Positions 1 through 12,963 are shown, counted from the first letter of the stretch. The stretch: DNA of 64,000 nucleotides from Pseudomonas putida (GCF_016406145.1 NZ_CP066306.1:682001-746000), one strand, 5' to 3'. The notes: generated from the sequence alone by a model not told the origin. A program made the numbers and translations.

Positions 1-21
1 ACCGGAGTGCCCCGCACGGGC

Positions 22-627
22 TTAATTGCCCGGAATTTCCAGCGGCGATTGCTGCGGCGTTTCCGCCTGCTGGCTGCGCGCAGCCTCCAGTGCGGCGGCT
101 TCGGCCTTGGCGCGTTCGTCAGCTTCGCGCTGCAACTGGTCCAGCTGAGGCGGGGTCAGCATCTGCAGGCGCACGACCATGGCGTTGACCAGGTCGCGGC
201 GCATTTCTTCGCGGGCAACAGTGGCTTCCTGGTCGGAGCCGGTGATGTTACCGCCGTCGCGTACATAGATTTTGCGCACTTCCAGCTTGTCGCTCATCAG
301 CTCCAGGTTGTTCAGGCCAAGGATGCTGTAGCTGAGCACTGTGGTCAGTTCGTACTCGGCAGATTGGTTGCTGCTGGCGTAGGACGCTGCGCGCTGGGTT
401 TGCTGTTCGTTGGTCAGTACCAGGCGATACGGGGCGCCGGTGTGCACATTGACGCCGCTGCGCTCCAGTACTTCGCGCAGTTGAGTCACGGTCGGGCCGT
501 AGGCATCACGTGCACTGACGTCCATTTCCTTGACGCTGAGCTCGGAGGTGCCGGTGCCGCGCAGCTGGAAACCGCAGGCGCTGAGCATGATGGCCAGGCC
601 CAATACCAGCAGATTGCGTTTGATCAT
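22..627 (-). CDS. lptE: LPS-assembly lipoprotein LptE
   Basis: This is the outer-membrane lipoprotein that plugs the LptD barrel and helps insert lipopolysaccharide into the outer leaflet. The 201-residue product begins with a short basic stretch and hydrophobic segment ending in the lipobox LSAC, with the lipidated cysteine at residue 18, followed by GFQLRG, which is typical of LptE/RlpB. The start at 627 is chosen because AGGGAG lies upstream and the lipobox spacing is right; a longer frame to 666 would add 13 residues before the signal peptide. It lies 61 bases downstream of leuS on the same strand, the usual leuS-lptE-holA order, with holA expected beyond the left edge. The C-terminal tail is rich in Ala, Glu and Gln. 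Confidence 0.95.
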   Translation of the reverse strand: MIKRNLLVLGLAIMLSACGFQLRGTGTSELSVKEMDVSARDAYGPTVTQLREVLERSGVNVHTGAPYRLVLTNEQQTQRAASYASSNQSAEYELTTVLSYSILGLNNLELMSDKLEVRKIYVRDGGNITGSDQEATVAREEMRRDLVNAMVVRLQMLTPPQLDQLQREADERAKAEAAALEAARSQQAETPQQSPLEIPGN

Positions 628-688
628 GTTGTTGCTCCCTTGTGGGCCGATACCGCCCACCCGCACTGGCTGCAGGTGGGCGTTGCCA

Positions 689-3837
<3,149 letters not shown>

Positions 3838-3971
3838 CCGTTCAGGACGCCCGGCGCAGGCCATCGCGCCCCGGTAATTCAACAAACACTTCACTCGATC
3901 GGCGCCGGCAGCGCACTTGTTGACCGGCGCCGATCCTCATAGGCTGCACGCCTGCCAAGGAGGTGTAGCCG

Positions 3972-4733
3972 ATGCCGATTCGATTTTTCATCAAACAATG
4001 GTTGATGCCGCCGGGCATCCTGTTCCTGCTGTTGCTGGCAGCCTGGTGGTTGCGCGCCCGGCGCCCGCGGCTGGCGGCGCTGTGCTTTGTGCTGGGGCTG
4101 GGCGGGTTGTGGTTGATGAGCCTGCCACTTGTGGTGCAGCACGGTGCGCGCCTGCTGGAAACCGAGCCGCCGCTGGCATCAGGCGATTGGGCCAGACTTG
4201 CGCAAAGGGCGGATGCCATCGTCGTGCTGGGCGCAGGGCGTGAGCGTGGCGATCCGGCCTGGGGCGGTGAGGACCAGCCTTCGGCAACGGCGCTTGAGCG
4301 CATGCGCTTTGCCGCGCGACTGGCCAAGGCTTCGGGTTTGCCGGTGCTGACCAGCGGCGGTTTGCACTACGGTACGCCGCCGAGCGAGGCGCAGCTGATG
4401 GCGGATCGGCTGCGTGAAGATTTCGCTGTCGAGGTCAAATGGAAGGAAGAGGCCAGCCGGACCACGTGGGAAAATGCCCAATTCAGCGCGCAATTACTCA
4501 AGCCACTGGGTATTGGGCGTGTGGTGCTGGTGACCCAGGCGTGGCACATGCAGCGTTCGCGCTGGAGTTTCGAGCAGGCCGGGTTTGAGGTGATACCGGC
4601 CCCGATGGGGTTCCTTGGGCGGGATCATGCGCGGCCGTTTGCCGGGTTGCTGCCGGAAAGCCGGGCGATGTGGCAGAGCGGGCAATTGCTGAATGAAGCG
4701 GTAGGGTTGGCGGGGTATCGATTGTTCTATTGA
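3972..4733 (+). CDS. YdcF/ElyC-like DUF218 membrane protein
   Basis: A 253-residue inner-membrane protein with two N-terminal transmembrane segments (about residues 13-30 and 35-55) followed by a DUF218 domain. The domain signature is clear: VVLGAGRERG near residue 80, TSGG in the centre, EEASRTTWENA, and LVTQAWHMQRS. This layout is that of ElyC/YcbC, implicated in envelope biogenesis in E. coli, more than of soluble YdcF. The ribosome-binding site AAGGAGGT is close to perfect. It stands alone on the plus strand and is followed by an inverted pair of REP elements. The substrate is unknown. Confidence 0.85.
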   Translation: MPIRFFIKQWLMPPGILFLLLLAAWWLRARRPRLAALCFVLGLGGLWLMSLPLVVQHGARLLETEPPLASGDWARLAQRADAIVVLGAGRERGDPAWGGEDQPSATALERMRFAARLAKASGLPVLTSGGLHYGTPPSEAQLMADRLREDFAVEVKWKEEASRTTWENAQFSAQLLKPLGIGRVVLVTQAWHMQRSRWSFEQAGFEVIPAPMGFLGRDHARPFAGLLPESRAMWQSGQLLNEAVGLAGYRLFY

Positions 4734-4756
4734 TTCAAGAGAGCACTCGAGCCCTT

Positions 4757-4869
4757 GTAGGAGCGGCCTTGTGTCGCGAAAGGACTGCGCAGCAGTCCCA
4801 GGATATCTGTGGCGCCGCTGATATCCTGGGGCCGCTTCGCAGCCCATCGCGACACAAGGCCGCTCCTAC
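4757..4869. repeat. Inverted pair of REP elements
   Basis: Two 23-base arms are perfect inverted copies: 4757-4779 (GTAGGAGCGGCCTTGTGTCG...) and 4847-4869. Between them lie further short palindromes, an AGGACTGC/GCAGTCC stem and a GGATATC/GATATCC stem. This is the common P. putida REP type seen between convergent genes, here between the DUF218 gene and lnt. It could form a large hairpin in either transcript and probably protects or ends both. Confidence 0.9.
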
Positions 4870-4876
4870 GGCCTGA

Positions 4877-6394
4877 TCAGACGGTCTTGGCTATGCGCCC
4901 CGCCAGCAATGCCCAACCCAGCAGCAAGGCACAGACAATCGCCAGCGGCCAGGAGCGCCACTGCAGATACGGCGTCAGTTGCTGCATCGGCACCACTTCG
5001 CCATACAGCACGGCCCGCTGGAACTGCGGAACCTGGGCCGTAATCCGGCCAAACGGGTCGATCAAAGCGGTGACGCCGTTGTTGGTGGCGCGGATCATCC
5101 AGCGGCCGGCTTCCAGCGCGCGCATCTGCGCCATCTGCAGGTGCTGCAGCGGGCCGATCGAGGTGCCGAACCAGGTGTCGTTACTGATGGTCAGCAACAG
5201 GTCGCTGCGCGCCGCCAAGCCCGCAGCGAACTCGGGGTAGACCACCTCGTAGCAGATGTACGGGGCGATCTGGTAACCCTTGGCCTGGAGCAGTGGCTGG
5301 TCCTCAGGGCCGCGGGCGAAGTCCGACATCGGCAGGTTGAAGAACTCGATCAGGCCGCGAAGCATGTCCTGCAGTGGCACGTACTCGCCGAAGGGCACCA
5401 GCTTCTGCTTGAGGTAGGTGCCATCGCCTTCGCCCGTCACGGTCACGCCGTTGTAGTAGCGGCGTTGCTGATGCACCACTTCGCGCACCGGCACGCCGGT
5501 GATAAGCGCCGAATGCCGGTCGGCGGCAAAACGCCCCATCACGTCGATGTAGCCTTGGGCCTGGTCCTTGAGGATCGGCACGGCTGTCTCTGGCCAAACC
5601 AGCAGATCCACCGGCTTTGAGCTGAAGCTCATGTCGCGGTACAGCGCCAGTTGTGCATCGATGTGCGCCGGGTCCCATTTCAGCTCTTGTTCGACGTTGC
5701 CCTGCAGGGCCGCGACCGTCAGTGGGTCGCCAGCAGGCTTGGTCCAGGCGTGGTCTTTGAGGGCCATGCCGACAACCCAGGGCGCCAGCAGCAACAAGGC
5801 TCCCACGGCAAGGAACGATGGGCGTGCACGCAGGCGGTGCAGGTTGCACAGCAGCGCCGCGCTCAATGCCAGGGCGAAAGAGATCAGCCACACGCCGCCC
5901 AGCGGCGCCAGGCCAGCCAAAGGCCCGTCCAGTTGGCTGTAACCGGCATAAAGCCAGGGGAAACCGGTCAGGAACCAGCCACGGAAAGCCTCTTGCAGCA
6001 GCCACAGCGCGGCAAAGCACAGCGCATCGGCCAAGGGGGCTTCATTGCGGCGCAGCCAGCGCGCCCACAGCCAGGTGGGCAGGGCAAAGAACCAGGCAAG
6101 GGCGGCGAAGAACGCCAGCAGCAGCACGATCGCCAGCAGCGGCGAGGCGCCGCCGTAGGTGTTCATGCTGACGTAAATCCACCAGGTGCCGGCCCCGTAC
6201 AGGCCAAACCCGAACCACCAGCCGCGCCACATGGCCTGGCGCGGGGTAAGCTCGCGCAGGCCGAGGTAGAGCACCGCGATGGACAACAGGGCCAGCGGCC
6301 AGATGTCGAATGGCGCCAGGGCCAGAAGGGTAGAGGCGCCGGCCGCCAAGGCCAGCAGGTTACCGGGCCAGCCGGGGCGGGTGATCCAACGCAT
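4877..6394 (-). CDS. lnt: Apolipoprotein N-acyltransferase
   Basis: Adds the third acyl chain to the N-terminal cysteine of lipoproteins in the inner membrane. The 505-residue product has about six N-terminal transmembrane helices and a C-terminal nitrilase-like domain. The catalytic Glu-Lys-Cys triad is visible: Glu in LLVWPETAVP, Lys in LKQKLVPFGEYVP and Cys in APYICYEVVYPEF. A last hydrophobic helix near the C-terminus completes the family layout. It ends the phoH-ybeY-corC-lnt series on the minus strand, starting 8 bases after corC. Confidence 0.97.
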   Translation of the reverse strand: MRWITRPGWPGNLLALAAGASTLLALAPFDIWPLALLSIAVLYLGLRELTPRQAMWRGWWFGFGLYGAGTWWIYVSMNTYGGASPLLAIVLLLAFFAALAWFFALPTWLWARWLRRNEAPLADALCFAALWLLQEAFRGWFLTGFPWLYAGYSQLDGPLAGLAPLGGVWLISFALALSAALLCNLHRLRARPSFLAVGALLLLAPWVVGMALKDHAWTKPAGDPLTVAALQGNVEQELKWDPAHIDAQLALYRDMSFSSKPVDLLVWPETAVPILKDQAQGYIDVMGRFAADRHSALITGVPVREVVHQQRRYYNGVTVTGEGDGTYLKQKLVPFGEYVPLQDMLRGLIEFFNLPMSDFARGPEDQPLLQAKGYQIAPYICYEVVYPEFAAGLAARSDLLLTISNDTWFGTSIGPLQHLQMAQMRALEAGRWMIRATNNGVTALIDPFGRITAQVPQFQRAVLYGEVVPMQQLTPYLQWRSWPLAIVCALLLGWALLAGRIAKTV

Positions 6395-6402
6395 GTTTGT
6401 CC

Positions 6403-7242
6403 TTAGCGGGTGATCGGGGTCAGGCGCAGCAAGTGTATCCGCCGGCTGTCGGCATTGAGAATACGGAACTTGTAGGTACCGATCTCGGTGGTCTCGTTGC
6501 GCTTGGGCAGGTGGCCGAAAGCGCTCATCACCAGGCCGCCAACCGTGTCGAACTCATCATCGGAGAACTCGCTGTCGAAGAACTCGTTGAAGTTCTCGAT
6601 CGGCGTGAGTGCCTTGACCAGGAAGTCGCCGCTGGGCAGAGGCTTGATATAGCTGTCTTCCTCGACATCATGCTCGTCTTCGATGTCGCCGACGATCTGT
6701 TCGAGCACGTCCTCGATGGTGACCAGGCCCGCCACGCCGCCGTACTCGTCGATGACGATGGCCATGTGGTTGTGGTTGGCGCGGAACTCGCGCAGCAGCA
6801 CGTTCAGGCGCTTGGACTCGGGTACGAACGTGGCCGGGCGCAGCAGGTCCTTGATGTTGAAGCTGTCGCCGTTCTCTTTGAGGATCAGCGGCAGCAGGTC
6901 CTTGGCCAGCAGGATCCCGAGCACATCGTCATGGCTTTCGCCGATCACCGGGTAACGCGAGTGCGCGGCGTCGATGACGGCCGGCAAGAATTCGCGAGGC
7001 GACTGGGTAGCCTTGATGCTGATCATTTGCGAACGCGGCACCATGATGTCGCGTACCTGCAGGTCGGCGACCTGGATGGCGCCTTCGACGATGGTCAGCG
7101 CTTCGCTGTCGAGCAGCTTGTTCTGATGGGCTTCGCGCAGCAGCTCAAGGAGCTCCTGGCGGTTTTTCGGCTCATGGGCAAAAGCCTGGGTCAGTTTACC
7201 CAGCCAGGACTTCTGCCCGTTGCTCGATCGATCTTCGCTCAT
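6403..7242 (-). CDS. corC: CorC/YbeX CBS-domain transporter-associated protein
   Basis: A 279-residue cytoplasmic protein of the CorC/YbeX family, historically linked to CorA-dependent magnesium and cobalt efflux and more recently to ribosome metabolism in E. coli. A tandem CBS pair begins at DIMVPRSQMISI and includes the RYPVIGE and DEYGGVAGLVTIEDVLEQ regions. A CorC_HlyC domain forms the C-terminus. The start at 7242 (MSEDRSSNGQ) is the family start; an upstream extension to 7392 overlaps ybeY and has low-complexity, non-conserved sequence. It starts 25 bases after ybeY and precedes lnt, the usual order. Confidence 0.95.
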   Translation of the reverse strand: MSEDRSSNGQKSWLGKLTQAFAHEPKNRQELLELLREAHQNKLLDSEALTIVEGAIQVADLQVRDIMVPRSQMISIKATQSPREFLPAVIDAAHSRYPVIGESHDDVLGILLAKDLLPLILKENGDSFNIKDLLRPATFVPESKRLNVLLREFRANHNHMAIVIDEYGGVAGLVTIEDVLEQIVGDIEDEHDVEEDSYIKPLPSGDFLVKALTPIENFNEFFDSEFSDDEFDTVGGLVMSAFGHLPKRNETTEIGTYKFRILNADSRRIHLLRLTPITR

Positions 7243-7267
7243 GGCGGTTCTCGTGATCCTTGCAGTA

Positions 7268-7741
7268 TCAGTGTGTGATTGAATCGTTTTCATCATCGGC
7301 ATACGGGTCGGGGTGACCCAGTTCTGCCAGCAATTCCCGTTCCAGCGCTTCCATTTCCTCGGCCTCATCGTCTTCGATGTGGTCGTAGCCAAGCAGGTGC
7401 AGGCAGCCGTGGATGACCAGGTGCGCCCAATGCGCTTGCAGCGATTTGCCCTGTTCGGCAGCCTCGCGCTCGACCACCGGCACGCAGATCACCAGGTCGC
7501 CCAGCAGCGGGATATCGAGCAGTTCGTCGGGCACGTCGGCCGGGAACGACAGCACATTGGTCGCGTAGTCTTTGTGCCGGTAGGTGTGGTTGAGCTCGCG
7601 GCCTTCGGCTTCGTCGACCAGACGGATGGTCATTTCCGAGTCGGCGCTGCGCTGGCGCAAGGCCAGTTCGCACCAGGCGCGCAAAGCGGCATCGTCAGGG
7701 GTGGCGGCATCCGTGGCTCGTTGCAAGTCAAGTTCAAGCAT
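7268..7741 (-). CDS. ybeY: Endoribonuclease YbeY
   Basis: Zinc-dependent endoribonuclease involved in 16S rRNA 3'-end maturation and ribosome quality control. The 157-residue product contains the metal-binding signature [11 protein letters not shown] (HxxxHxxGxxH) near residue 115, preceded by NVLSFP, a family hallmark. The start at 7741 gives [11 protein letters not shown] and overlaps the 3' end of phoH by eight bases, implying translational coupling. The upstream extension to 7831 lies inside phoH and is rejected. Confidence 0.96.
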   Translation of the reverse strand: MLELDLQRATDAATPDDAALRAWCELALRQRSADSEMTIRLVDEAEGRELNHTYRHKDYATNVLSFPADVPDELLDIPLLGDLVICVPVVEREAAEQGKSLQAHWAHLVIHGCLHLLGYDHIEDDEAEEMEALERELLAELGHPDPYADDENDSITH

Positions 7742-8732
7742 CTTTGCCGGGCGCCTCGGGCTTGGCCTGGCGGGCATCGAAGCGGTCATAGGCCTCGACA
7801 ATGCGCTGCACCAGTGGGTGACGAACCACATCTTTGGGTTGGAAGTGGGTAAAGCTGATACCCGGAACGTCCTTGAGTACCTCGATTACATGAGCCAGGC
7901 CCGACTTGGTGCCACGTGGCAGGTCGACCTGGGTGATGTCGCCGGTGATCACCGCAGTAGAGCCGAAGCCGATACGGGTCAGGAACATTTTCATCTGTTC
8001 GAGCGTGGTGTTCTGGCTCTCGTCGAGGATGATGAAACTGTTGTTCAGGGTACGGCCGCGCATGTAGGCCAGCGGGGCGATCTCGATCACCTGCCGCTCG
8101 ATCAGCTTGGCCACATGCTCGAAGCCGAGCATTTCGTACAGAGCGTCGTACAGCGGGCGCAGGTACGGGTCGATCTTCTGGGCCAGGTCGCCAGGCAGGA
8201 AGCCGAGCTTTTCACCGGCCTCGACCGCCGGGCGCACCAGCAGGATACGGCGCACCTGCTCGCGCTCCAGGGCATCGACGGCGCAGGCCACGGCCAGGTA
8301 CGTCTTGCCGGTACCGGCCGGGCCTACGCCGAAGTTGATGTCGTTGGCCAGGATTTCTTTGACGTAGCGCTGCTGGTTTACGCCGCGTGGGCGAATGTTG
8401 CCCTTGCGCGTGCGCAGGGAAACGCTGACCTCGTTGACTGCCGGGTTGTCGATGTTCTCGACGGTCGATTCCTGCAGGTACAGGTGCACGGTTTCCGGCG
8501 ACAGCTCGGTGGCCTTGGCCTCGCGATAGAGGCGGCGCAGCAGTTGCTCGGCAGCAGAGGTTGTCTTGGGTTCGCCGATCAGCTCGAATTGATTGCCGCG
8601 GTTGCGGATCTCGATGGCCAGGCGTTGTTCGATCAGGCGCAAGTGCTCGTCGAACTGGCCGCACAGGTTGGCGAAGCGGTGGGCCTCGAAGGGTTCGAGG
8701 ATGAAACGATGAGGTTGTATGGGTGCGTTCAA
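7734..8732 (-). CDS. ybeZ: PhoH-like ATPase (YbeZ)
   Basis: Cytoplasmic PhoH-family ATPase that partners with YbeY in RNA metabolism. The Walker A motif GPAGTGKT is near residue 135, and a Walker B-like IILDESQN follows. A KH-like N-terminal region precedes the ATPase core. The start is a TTG at 8732, which gives the family N-terminus [16 protein letters not shown]; no in-frame ATG lies nearby and the upstream ribosome-binding site is weak. It heads the phoH-ybeY-corC-lnt series. In P. aeruginosa miaB lies just upstream in this orientation, but here a divergent DUF1820 gene begins only about 160 bases away. Confidence 0.95.
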   Translation of the reverse strand: MNAPIQPHRFILEPFEAHRFANLCGQFDEHLRLIEQRLAIEIRNRGNQFELIGEPKTTSAAEQLLRRLYREAKATELSPETVHLYLQESTVENIDNPAVNEVSVSLRTRKGNIRPRGVNQQRYVKEILANDINFGVGPAGTGKTYLAVACAVDALEREQVRRILLVRPAVEAGEKLGFLPGDLAQKIDPYLRPLYDALYEMLGFEHVAKLIERQVIEIAPLAYMRGRTLNNSFIILDESQNTTLEQMKMFLTRIGFGSTAVITGDITQVDLPRGTKSGLAHVIEVLKDVPGISFTHFQPKDVVRHPLVQRIVEAYDRFDARQAKPEAPGKDA

Positions 8733-8895
8733 GGTCGTTTTTAGCCGCTCGACGGCAATAATGGTGAACTCAAGAATAACCCTTGACGGGCAGGGGCGAA
8801 AGCACTGAAACGTTCAACGGTATCGGCAACACAGATCAACGGGCCTGTCTGTTATGATGCGCGCCTTTTCTTACGCATGTGTTATCCCGGCAAAC

Positions 8896-9222
8896 ATGAG
8901 CAAACGCGAACCCGCCATCTATAAAGTGATCTTCCTCAATCAGGGGCAGGTCTTCGAGATGTATGCCAAACAGATCTATCAGAGCGACCTGTGGGGCTTC
9001 CTGGAAATCGAGGAATTCGTTTTTGGTGAGCGCACCCAAATCGTGGTCGACCCGAGCGAAGAGAAGCTCAAGAACCAGTTCGAGGGTGTGATCCGCAGCT
9101 TCGTGCCGATGCACTCGATCGTGCGTATCGACGAGGTGGAACGCCTGGGCACGGCCAAGATCAGTGAAGCCAAGGGAAGTGGCAATGTGATGCCGTTCCC
9201 TATGCCGATGCCTGAGAAGTAA
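8896..9222 (+). CDS. DUF1820 family protein
   Basis: A 108-residue soluble protein of the DUF1820 family, conserved in Pseudomonas and relatives, function unknown. It starts MSKREPAIYKVIFLNQGQVFEMYAK and contains the conserved segment GFLEIEEFVFGER followed by EEKLKNQFEGVIRSFVPMHSIVRIDEV. The C-terminus is proline- and methionine-rich. The ATG at 8896 is preferred to the upstream one at 8854, since the added residues are not family-like. A possible extended -10 element (TGTTATGAT) lies about 50 bases before the start. It is divergent from phoH and convergent with the Sel1-repeat gene. Confidence 0.85.
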   Translation: MSKREPAIYKVIFLNQGQVFEMYAKQIYQSDLWGFLEIEEFVFGERTQIVVDPSEEKLKNQFEGVIRSFVPMHSIVRIDEVERLGTAKISEAKGSGNVMPFPMPMPEK

Positions 9223-9228
9223 CGCCGG

Positions 9229-9774
9229 TCAGGGGAGCGGCGAGAACGGCGTGCGCCCTTCGGCGCTTTGCAGTTCCAGCAGGTATTTGCGGAAGATCTG
9301 GCCGAGCACCTGGGTGGCATGTTCCAGTTCATCGCGGGGCATCTGCTCGGTGACTTCGTCGGCCATGTCCAGCGCATCATCGGCACCATTGACCGCTGCC
9401 ATTTTCAGCAGGATATAGGCCTGTACGTTGTTGGCCTCGACCCCTTCACCATGAAAAAACATGCTGCCAAGGCGATACTGGGCTTGTGCATGGCCTTGCA
9501 GCGAGGCTTTTTCGAACCAGTCCAAGGCCATTTTCAGGTCCTTGGGGGTTTGCATGTAGTAGTACTCACCCAGTTCGTACTGCGCCTGGGCGTCCCCGGT
9601 CGCCGCCATCTGCTCGCAAGCCTTGAGGGCGTTTTCCTGGTCCTCTGGCTGGACATTGAGCGTGCAGCGCCCCGTTGCAGGAATCAGCAACGAGTTACCG
9701 CCCTCCGCCAGTGCCAGCAGGGGCTGAAGAAGCAACAGGCAGCCCAAGGCAAGGGCGCGGCCGGTGCGGTTCAT
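9229..9774 (-). CDS. Sel1-repeat secreted protein
   Basis: A 181-residue protein with a classical signal peptide (residues 1-23, LALGCLLLLQPLLALAEG) and at least two Sel1-like tetratricopeptide repeats: AQYELGEYYYMQTPKDLKMA and AQYRLGSMFFHGEGVEANNV. Such alpha-helical repeats usually mediate protein contacts in the periplasm. It lies downstream of hemL on the same strand, separated by 187 bases carrying a strong hairpin. A protein of this type sits next to hemL in other Pseudomonas as well. The specific partner is unknown. Confidence 0.85.
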   Translation of the reverse strand: MNRTGRALALGCLLLLQPLLALAEGGNSLLIPATGRCTLNVQPEDQENALKACEQMAATGDAQAQYELGEYYYMQTPKDLKMALDWFEKASLQGHAQAQYRLGSMFFHGEGVEANNVQAYILLKMAAVNGADDALDMADEVTEQMPRDELEHATQVLGQIFRKYLLELQSAEGRTPFSPLP

Positions 9775-9914
9775 GGGGATCGACTTACCTCTGCAAAGCT
9801 ACGGCCAATGTCTCTGGTGGCACATTATGGGATAAGCAGCGCCAACCTTACAAAGTTTTACTCGAATTTATGTACCGGTGGGGGAAACTTGCTGGTTATG
9901 GACGGGCTTTTATC

Positions 9915-9955
9915 GCCAGAGCTCTTCACGGGTTTGCCCGGCGAAGAGCTCTGGC
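9915..9955. terminator. Long hairpin between hemL and the Sel1-repeat gene
   Basis: Thirteen-base perfect arms (9915-9927 GCCAGAGCTCTTC and 9943-9955) enclose a smaller CGGG/CCCG stem. It starts just past the hemL stop. There is no strong T-run on either strand, so it may work as a Rho-assisted terminator or as a 3'-end stabiliser of hemL mRNA. Confidence 0.5.
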
Positions 9956-9961
9956 AGCGCT

Positions 9962-11245
9962 TTACTTCAGTGCGGCAAATGCCCGCTCAGCCGCATCCAG
10001 GGTAATCTGCAGCTCCTTGTCACCGTGTGCGATCGAGGTAAAGCCGGCCTCGAACGCGCTAGGTGCCAGGTAGACGCCACCGTCGAGCATCAGGTGGAAG
10101 AAGCGCTTGAAGCGCTCGGCATCGCTGGCCATCACGTCATCGAAGGTGACGATATCGTCGGCGCCGCTGAAGTACAGGCCGAACATGGCACCCGCCTGGG
10201 TTGTCACGAACGGCACGCCAGCGGCATCTGCACGCTGCTGAAGGCCGTCGAGCATGCGGCTGGTGAAGTCGCTCAGCTCGTCATGGAAGCCCGGGCGGCT
10301 GATCAGTTTCAGCGTGGTCAAGCCTGCGGCCATGGCCAGCGGGTTGCCCGACAGGGTACCGGCCTGATACACAGGGCCCAGCGGGGCGATGCAGCCCATG
10401 ATCTCGCGCTTGCCGCCGAAGCAGCCAACCGGCATGCCACCGCCGACGATTTTGCCGAAGGTCGACAGGTCCGGCGTGATGCCGTAGTAGCCTTGGGCGC
10501 CGCCCAGCGAGACGCGAAAGCCCGTCATCACTTCGTCGAAGATCAACACCACGCCGTGCTTGTCGCACTGCTCGCGCAGGCCTTCGAGGAAGCCTGGCGC
10601 TGGCGGTACGCAATTCATGTTGCCGGCCACTGGCTCGACGATGATGCAGGCTACGGTCTGGCCGACTTCGGCCAGGGTCTTCTCGACTGCTGCGATGTCG
10701 TTGAACGGCAGGGTCAAGGTGTGCTTGGCGAAGTCCGCCGGCACGCCTGCCGAGCTTGGCACGCCCTGGGTCAGCAAACCGGAGCCGGCCTTGACCAGCA
10801 AGCTGTCGGAGTGGCCGTGATAGCAGCCTTCGAACTTGATGATGGCGTCGCGGCCGGTATAACCACGGGCCAGGCGGATCGCGCTCATGGTGGCTTCGGT
10901 GCCGGAGCTGACCATGCGTACCATTTCCATGGACGGCACCAGCGAGCAGACAAGGTCTGCCATCTCGGTTTCCATGGCGGTCGGCGCGCCGTAGGACAGG
11001 CCGTGCTGCAACTGGTTACGCACGGCGTCGAGCACCTGTGGGTGGCCGTGGCCGAGGATCATCGGGCCCCACGAACCCACGTAGTCAACATAGCGCTTGT
11101 CGTCTTCGTCGACGACATAGGCGCCTTCGGCATGCTTGAAGAACAGAGGGGTGCCGCCGACGCTCTTGAAGGCGCGGACCGGCGAGTTGACGCCACCTGG
11201 GATGTGCTTCTGGGCTTGGGCGAACAGGGATTCGGAACGGGACAT
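9962..11245 (-). CDS. hemL: Glutamate-1-semialdehyde 2,1-aminomutase
   Basis: PLP-dependent enzyme converting glutamate-1-semialdehyde to 5-aminolevulinate in the C5 haem pathway. The 427-residue product has the class III aminotransferase signature [10 protein letters not shown] and the PLP-binding lysine at residue 265 in [35 protein letters not shown] is the family N-terminal region. It starts 17 bases downstream of thiE on the same strand, so thiD-thiE-hemL form one transcript. Confidence 0.98.
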   Translation of the reverse strand: MSRSESLFAQAQKHIPGGVNSPVRAFKSVGGTPLFFKHAEGAYVVDEDDKRYVDYVGSWGPMILGHGHPQVLDAVRNQLQHGLSYGAPTAMETEMADLVCSLVPSMEMVRMVSSGTEATMSAIRLARGYTGRDAIIKFEGCYHGHSDSLLVKAGSGLLTQGVPSSAGVPADFAKHTLTLPFNDIAAVEKTLAEVGQTVACIIVEPVAGNMNCVPPAPGFLEGLREQCDKHGVVLIFDEVMTGFRVSLGGAQGYYGITPDLSTFGKIVGGGMPVGCFGGKREIMGCIAPLGPVYQAGTLSGNPLAMAAGLTTLKLISRPGFHDELSDFTSRMLDGLQQRADAAGVPFVTTQAGAMFGLYFSGADDIVTFDDVMASDAERFKRFFHLMLDGGVYLAPSAFEAGFTSIAHGDKELQITLDAAERAFAALK

Positions 11246-11262
11246 GGGATCTTCTCTTGAAA

Positions 11263-11886
11263 TCAGGAAGCGAACAGGGCGTTGAAGGCGCGGGCGCGGC
11301 GGGTGACTTCCTGCGCGCTATCGGCACCGAACAGGCCATGGATCACCGCCAGCAGGTCGGCACCGTGGGCGACCAGCGGGGCGGCGTTGTCGAGGGTGAT
11401 GCCGCCGATCACAGCGATCGGCAGTTTGACCTGGCCCCGGGCCTGCGCCAGCAGGCCAACATCGGCGGCGGGTGCTCCGGGCTTGGTCACGGAATTGAAA
11501 AAACGGCCAAAGGCAACATAACTGGCGCCTTCGCTGGCGGCCTGGGCGGCAAGGTCGAGGCTGGCGTGGCAGGTCGAGCCAATGATGGCCTGGCGGCCCA
11601 GCAGGGCACGCGCCGGGGTCAATGGGCCATCAGTCTGCCCCAGATGCACACCGACGCCCAGGCGCGCAGCCAGTTCGGCATCGTCGTTGATGACCAGCTC
11701 GGTGCCGTAGCGTTCGCAGAGCTTCTGTAGCGCTTGGGCTTCGCGCAGTCGACGGGCGGCATCATCGCTTTTATCGCGGTACTGCAGCAGGCGCACGCCG
11801 CCTTCCAGCGCCGCCTCGACATGGGTCAGGAAACGGCCGGCGAGCAGCTGGCTGTCGGTGATTGCATACAGACCGCGTAGCTTCAT
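11263..11886 (-). CDS. thiE: Thiamine-phosphate synthase
   Basis: Joins HMP pyrophosphate and the thiazole phosphate to form thiamine monophosphate. The 207-residue TIM-barrel protein shows [10 protein letters not shown] at the N-terminus, LLQYRDKS, the substrate-binding NDD in [21 protein letters not shown], then [18 protein letters not shown] and [10 protein letters not shown]. All expected phosphate-binding loops are present. It lies between thiD and hemL, 14 bases after thiD. I saw no TPP riboswitch upstream of this operon. Confidence 0.97.
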   Translation of the reverse strand: MKLRGLYAITDSQLLAGRFLTHVEAALEGGVRLLQYRDKSDDAARRLREAQALQKLCERYGTELVINDDAELAARLGVGVHLGQTDGPLTPARALLGRQAIIGSTCHASLDLAAQAASEGASYVAFGRFFNSVTKPGAPAADVGLLAQARGQVKLPIAVIGGITLDNAAPLVAHGADLLAVIHGLFGADSAQEVTRRARAFNALFAS

Positions 11887-11900
11887 CAGAAAGCCTCGTA

Positions 11901-12698
11901 TCAGGAGCAGAAGTCCAGGGGCAGACGGCGCGGGACGAACTGGCCCTTGCCCAACTGCTCGGCGTCACGCAGGGTGCGCCAGGTGTAGTCGAGTGCACTG
12001 CGCACGGCGCTTTGCAGTTGTTCGCCCAAGGCCAGGCGGCCGGCCAACGTACTGGCCAGGGTACAACCCGAGCCGTGGTAGCTGCCAGGCAGGCGCTGGC
12101 AGGTCCAGGTATGACGCTGGCCATCGCGGCTGTACAGGCGGTTGTGGATTTCTTCTTCGTCGCCGTGGCCACCGGTAATCAGCAGGTGTTTACAGAACGG
12201 CAACAATTTTTCGGCACACTCGTCTGCCGTACCCTCGGGCAGCTCGGCCAGGATGCGGGCCTCGGGCAGGTTCGGTGTGGCAATGGCGGCCAGCGGCAAC
12301 AGGCGCTCGCGCAGGGCATAGCCGACCTCGTCCTTGCCCAGCCGGCCACCGCCACCGGCACGCAGCACCGGGTCGCAGACCACCGGCAGGTGTGGGTGGG
12401 CACTAAGCAATTCGGCGACGGTATCGACCATTTCGATCGAGCCGAGCATGCCCAGCTTGACTGCGGCTACCGTGGAGTCGGCCAGTACGGCATTGGCCTG
12501 GGCCAGCACCCACTCGCGGTCGAGCACGCGGAAGTCGGAAACGTTGACGGTATCCTGCACGGTCAGGGCGGTCACCGCGGGTGCGGCATGACAGCCTTGG
12601 GCGATCAGGGCTTCAATATCTGCCTGCAAGCCGGCACCGCCACTTGGGTCGTGGCCGGAGAGACAGAGGACAACGGGGCGGGAGCTGTAGGTATTCAT
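11901..12698 (-). CDS. thiD: Hydroxymethylpyrimidine/phosphomethylpyrimidine kinase
   Basis: Ribokinase-fold enzyme phosphorylating HMP and HMP-P for thiamine synthesis. The 265-residue product has the N-terminal [15 protein letters not shown] loop, [11 protein letters not shown] in the middle and the anion-hole loop [12 protein letters not shown] near the C-terminus. The start at 12698 ([13 protein letters not shown]) is preferred to a GTG/ATG-like extension at 12725. First gene of thiD-thiE-hemL and divergent from the LadS-type sensor gene, with about 265 bases between them. Confidence 0.96.
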   Translation of the reverse strand: MNTYSSRPVVLCLSGHDPSGGAGLQADIEALIAQGCHAAPAVTALTVQDTVNVSDFRVLDREWVLAQANAVLADSTVAAVKLGMLGSIEMVDTVAELLSAHPHLPVVCDPVLRAGGGGRLGKDEVGYALRERLLPLAAIATPNLPEARILAELPEGTADECAEKLLPFCKHLLITGGHGDEEEIHNRLYSRDGQRHTWTCQRLPGSYHGSGCTLASTLAGRLALGEQLQSAVRSALDYTWRTLRDAEQLGKGQFVPRRLPLDFCS

Positions 12699-12963
12699 GG
12701 TCGGCGAGCTTACCACCAAACCCATTTGTACGGATCGTCCTACAAACGGGTTTTATTGATCAATAGGTCAGCTTTTTGTTTTTGGATGGCCTGAAAGTAT
12801 TGATATAGAGCCGTTTAAGCTGAAATCAAGATGGCCCGTTGCCAGCCTTCAAAGCTATGCTAGAGTGCTCGGATAACTCGATAAACGGGCTTTGCCGGAA
12901 TTCGTCGTCTCATAAGGATAGGGGGCCATTGCGACGTGTCCGGGCACGCCATCCTGGGGCCGT

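Noticed and set aside
12699..12963. TPP riboswitch upstream of thiD
   Set aside because: I looked for the THI-box pattern on the minus strand and did not see it; the gap is AT-richer and probably holds divergent promoters only.
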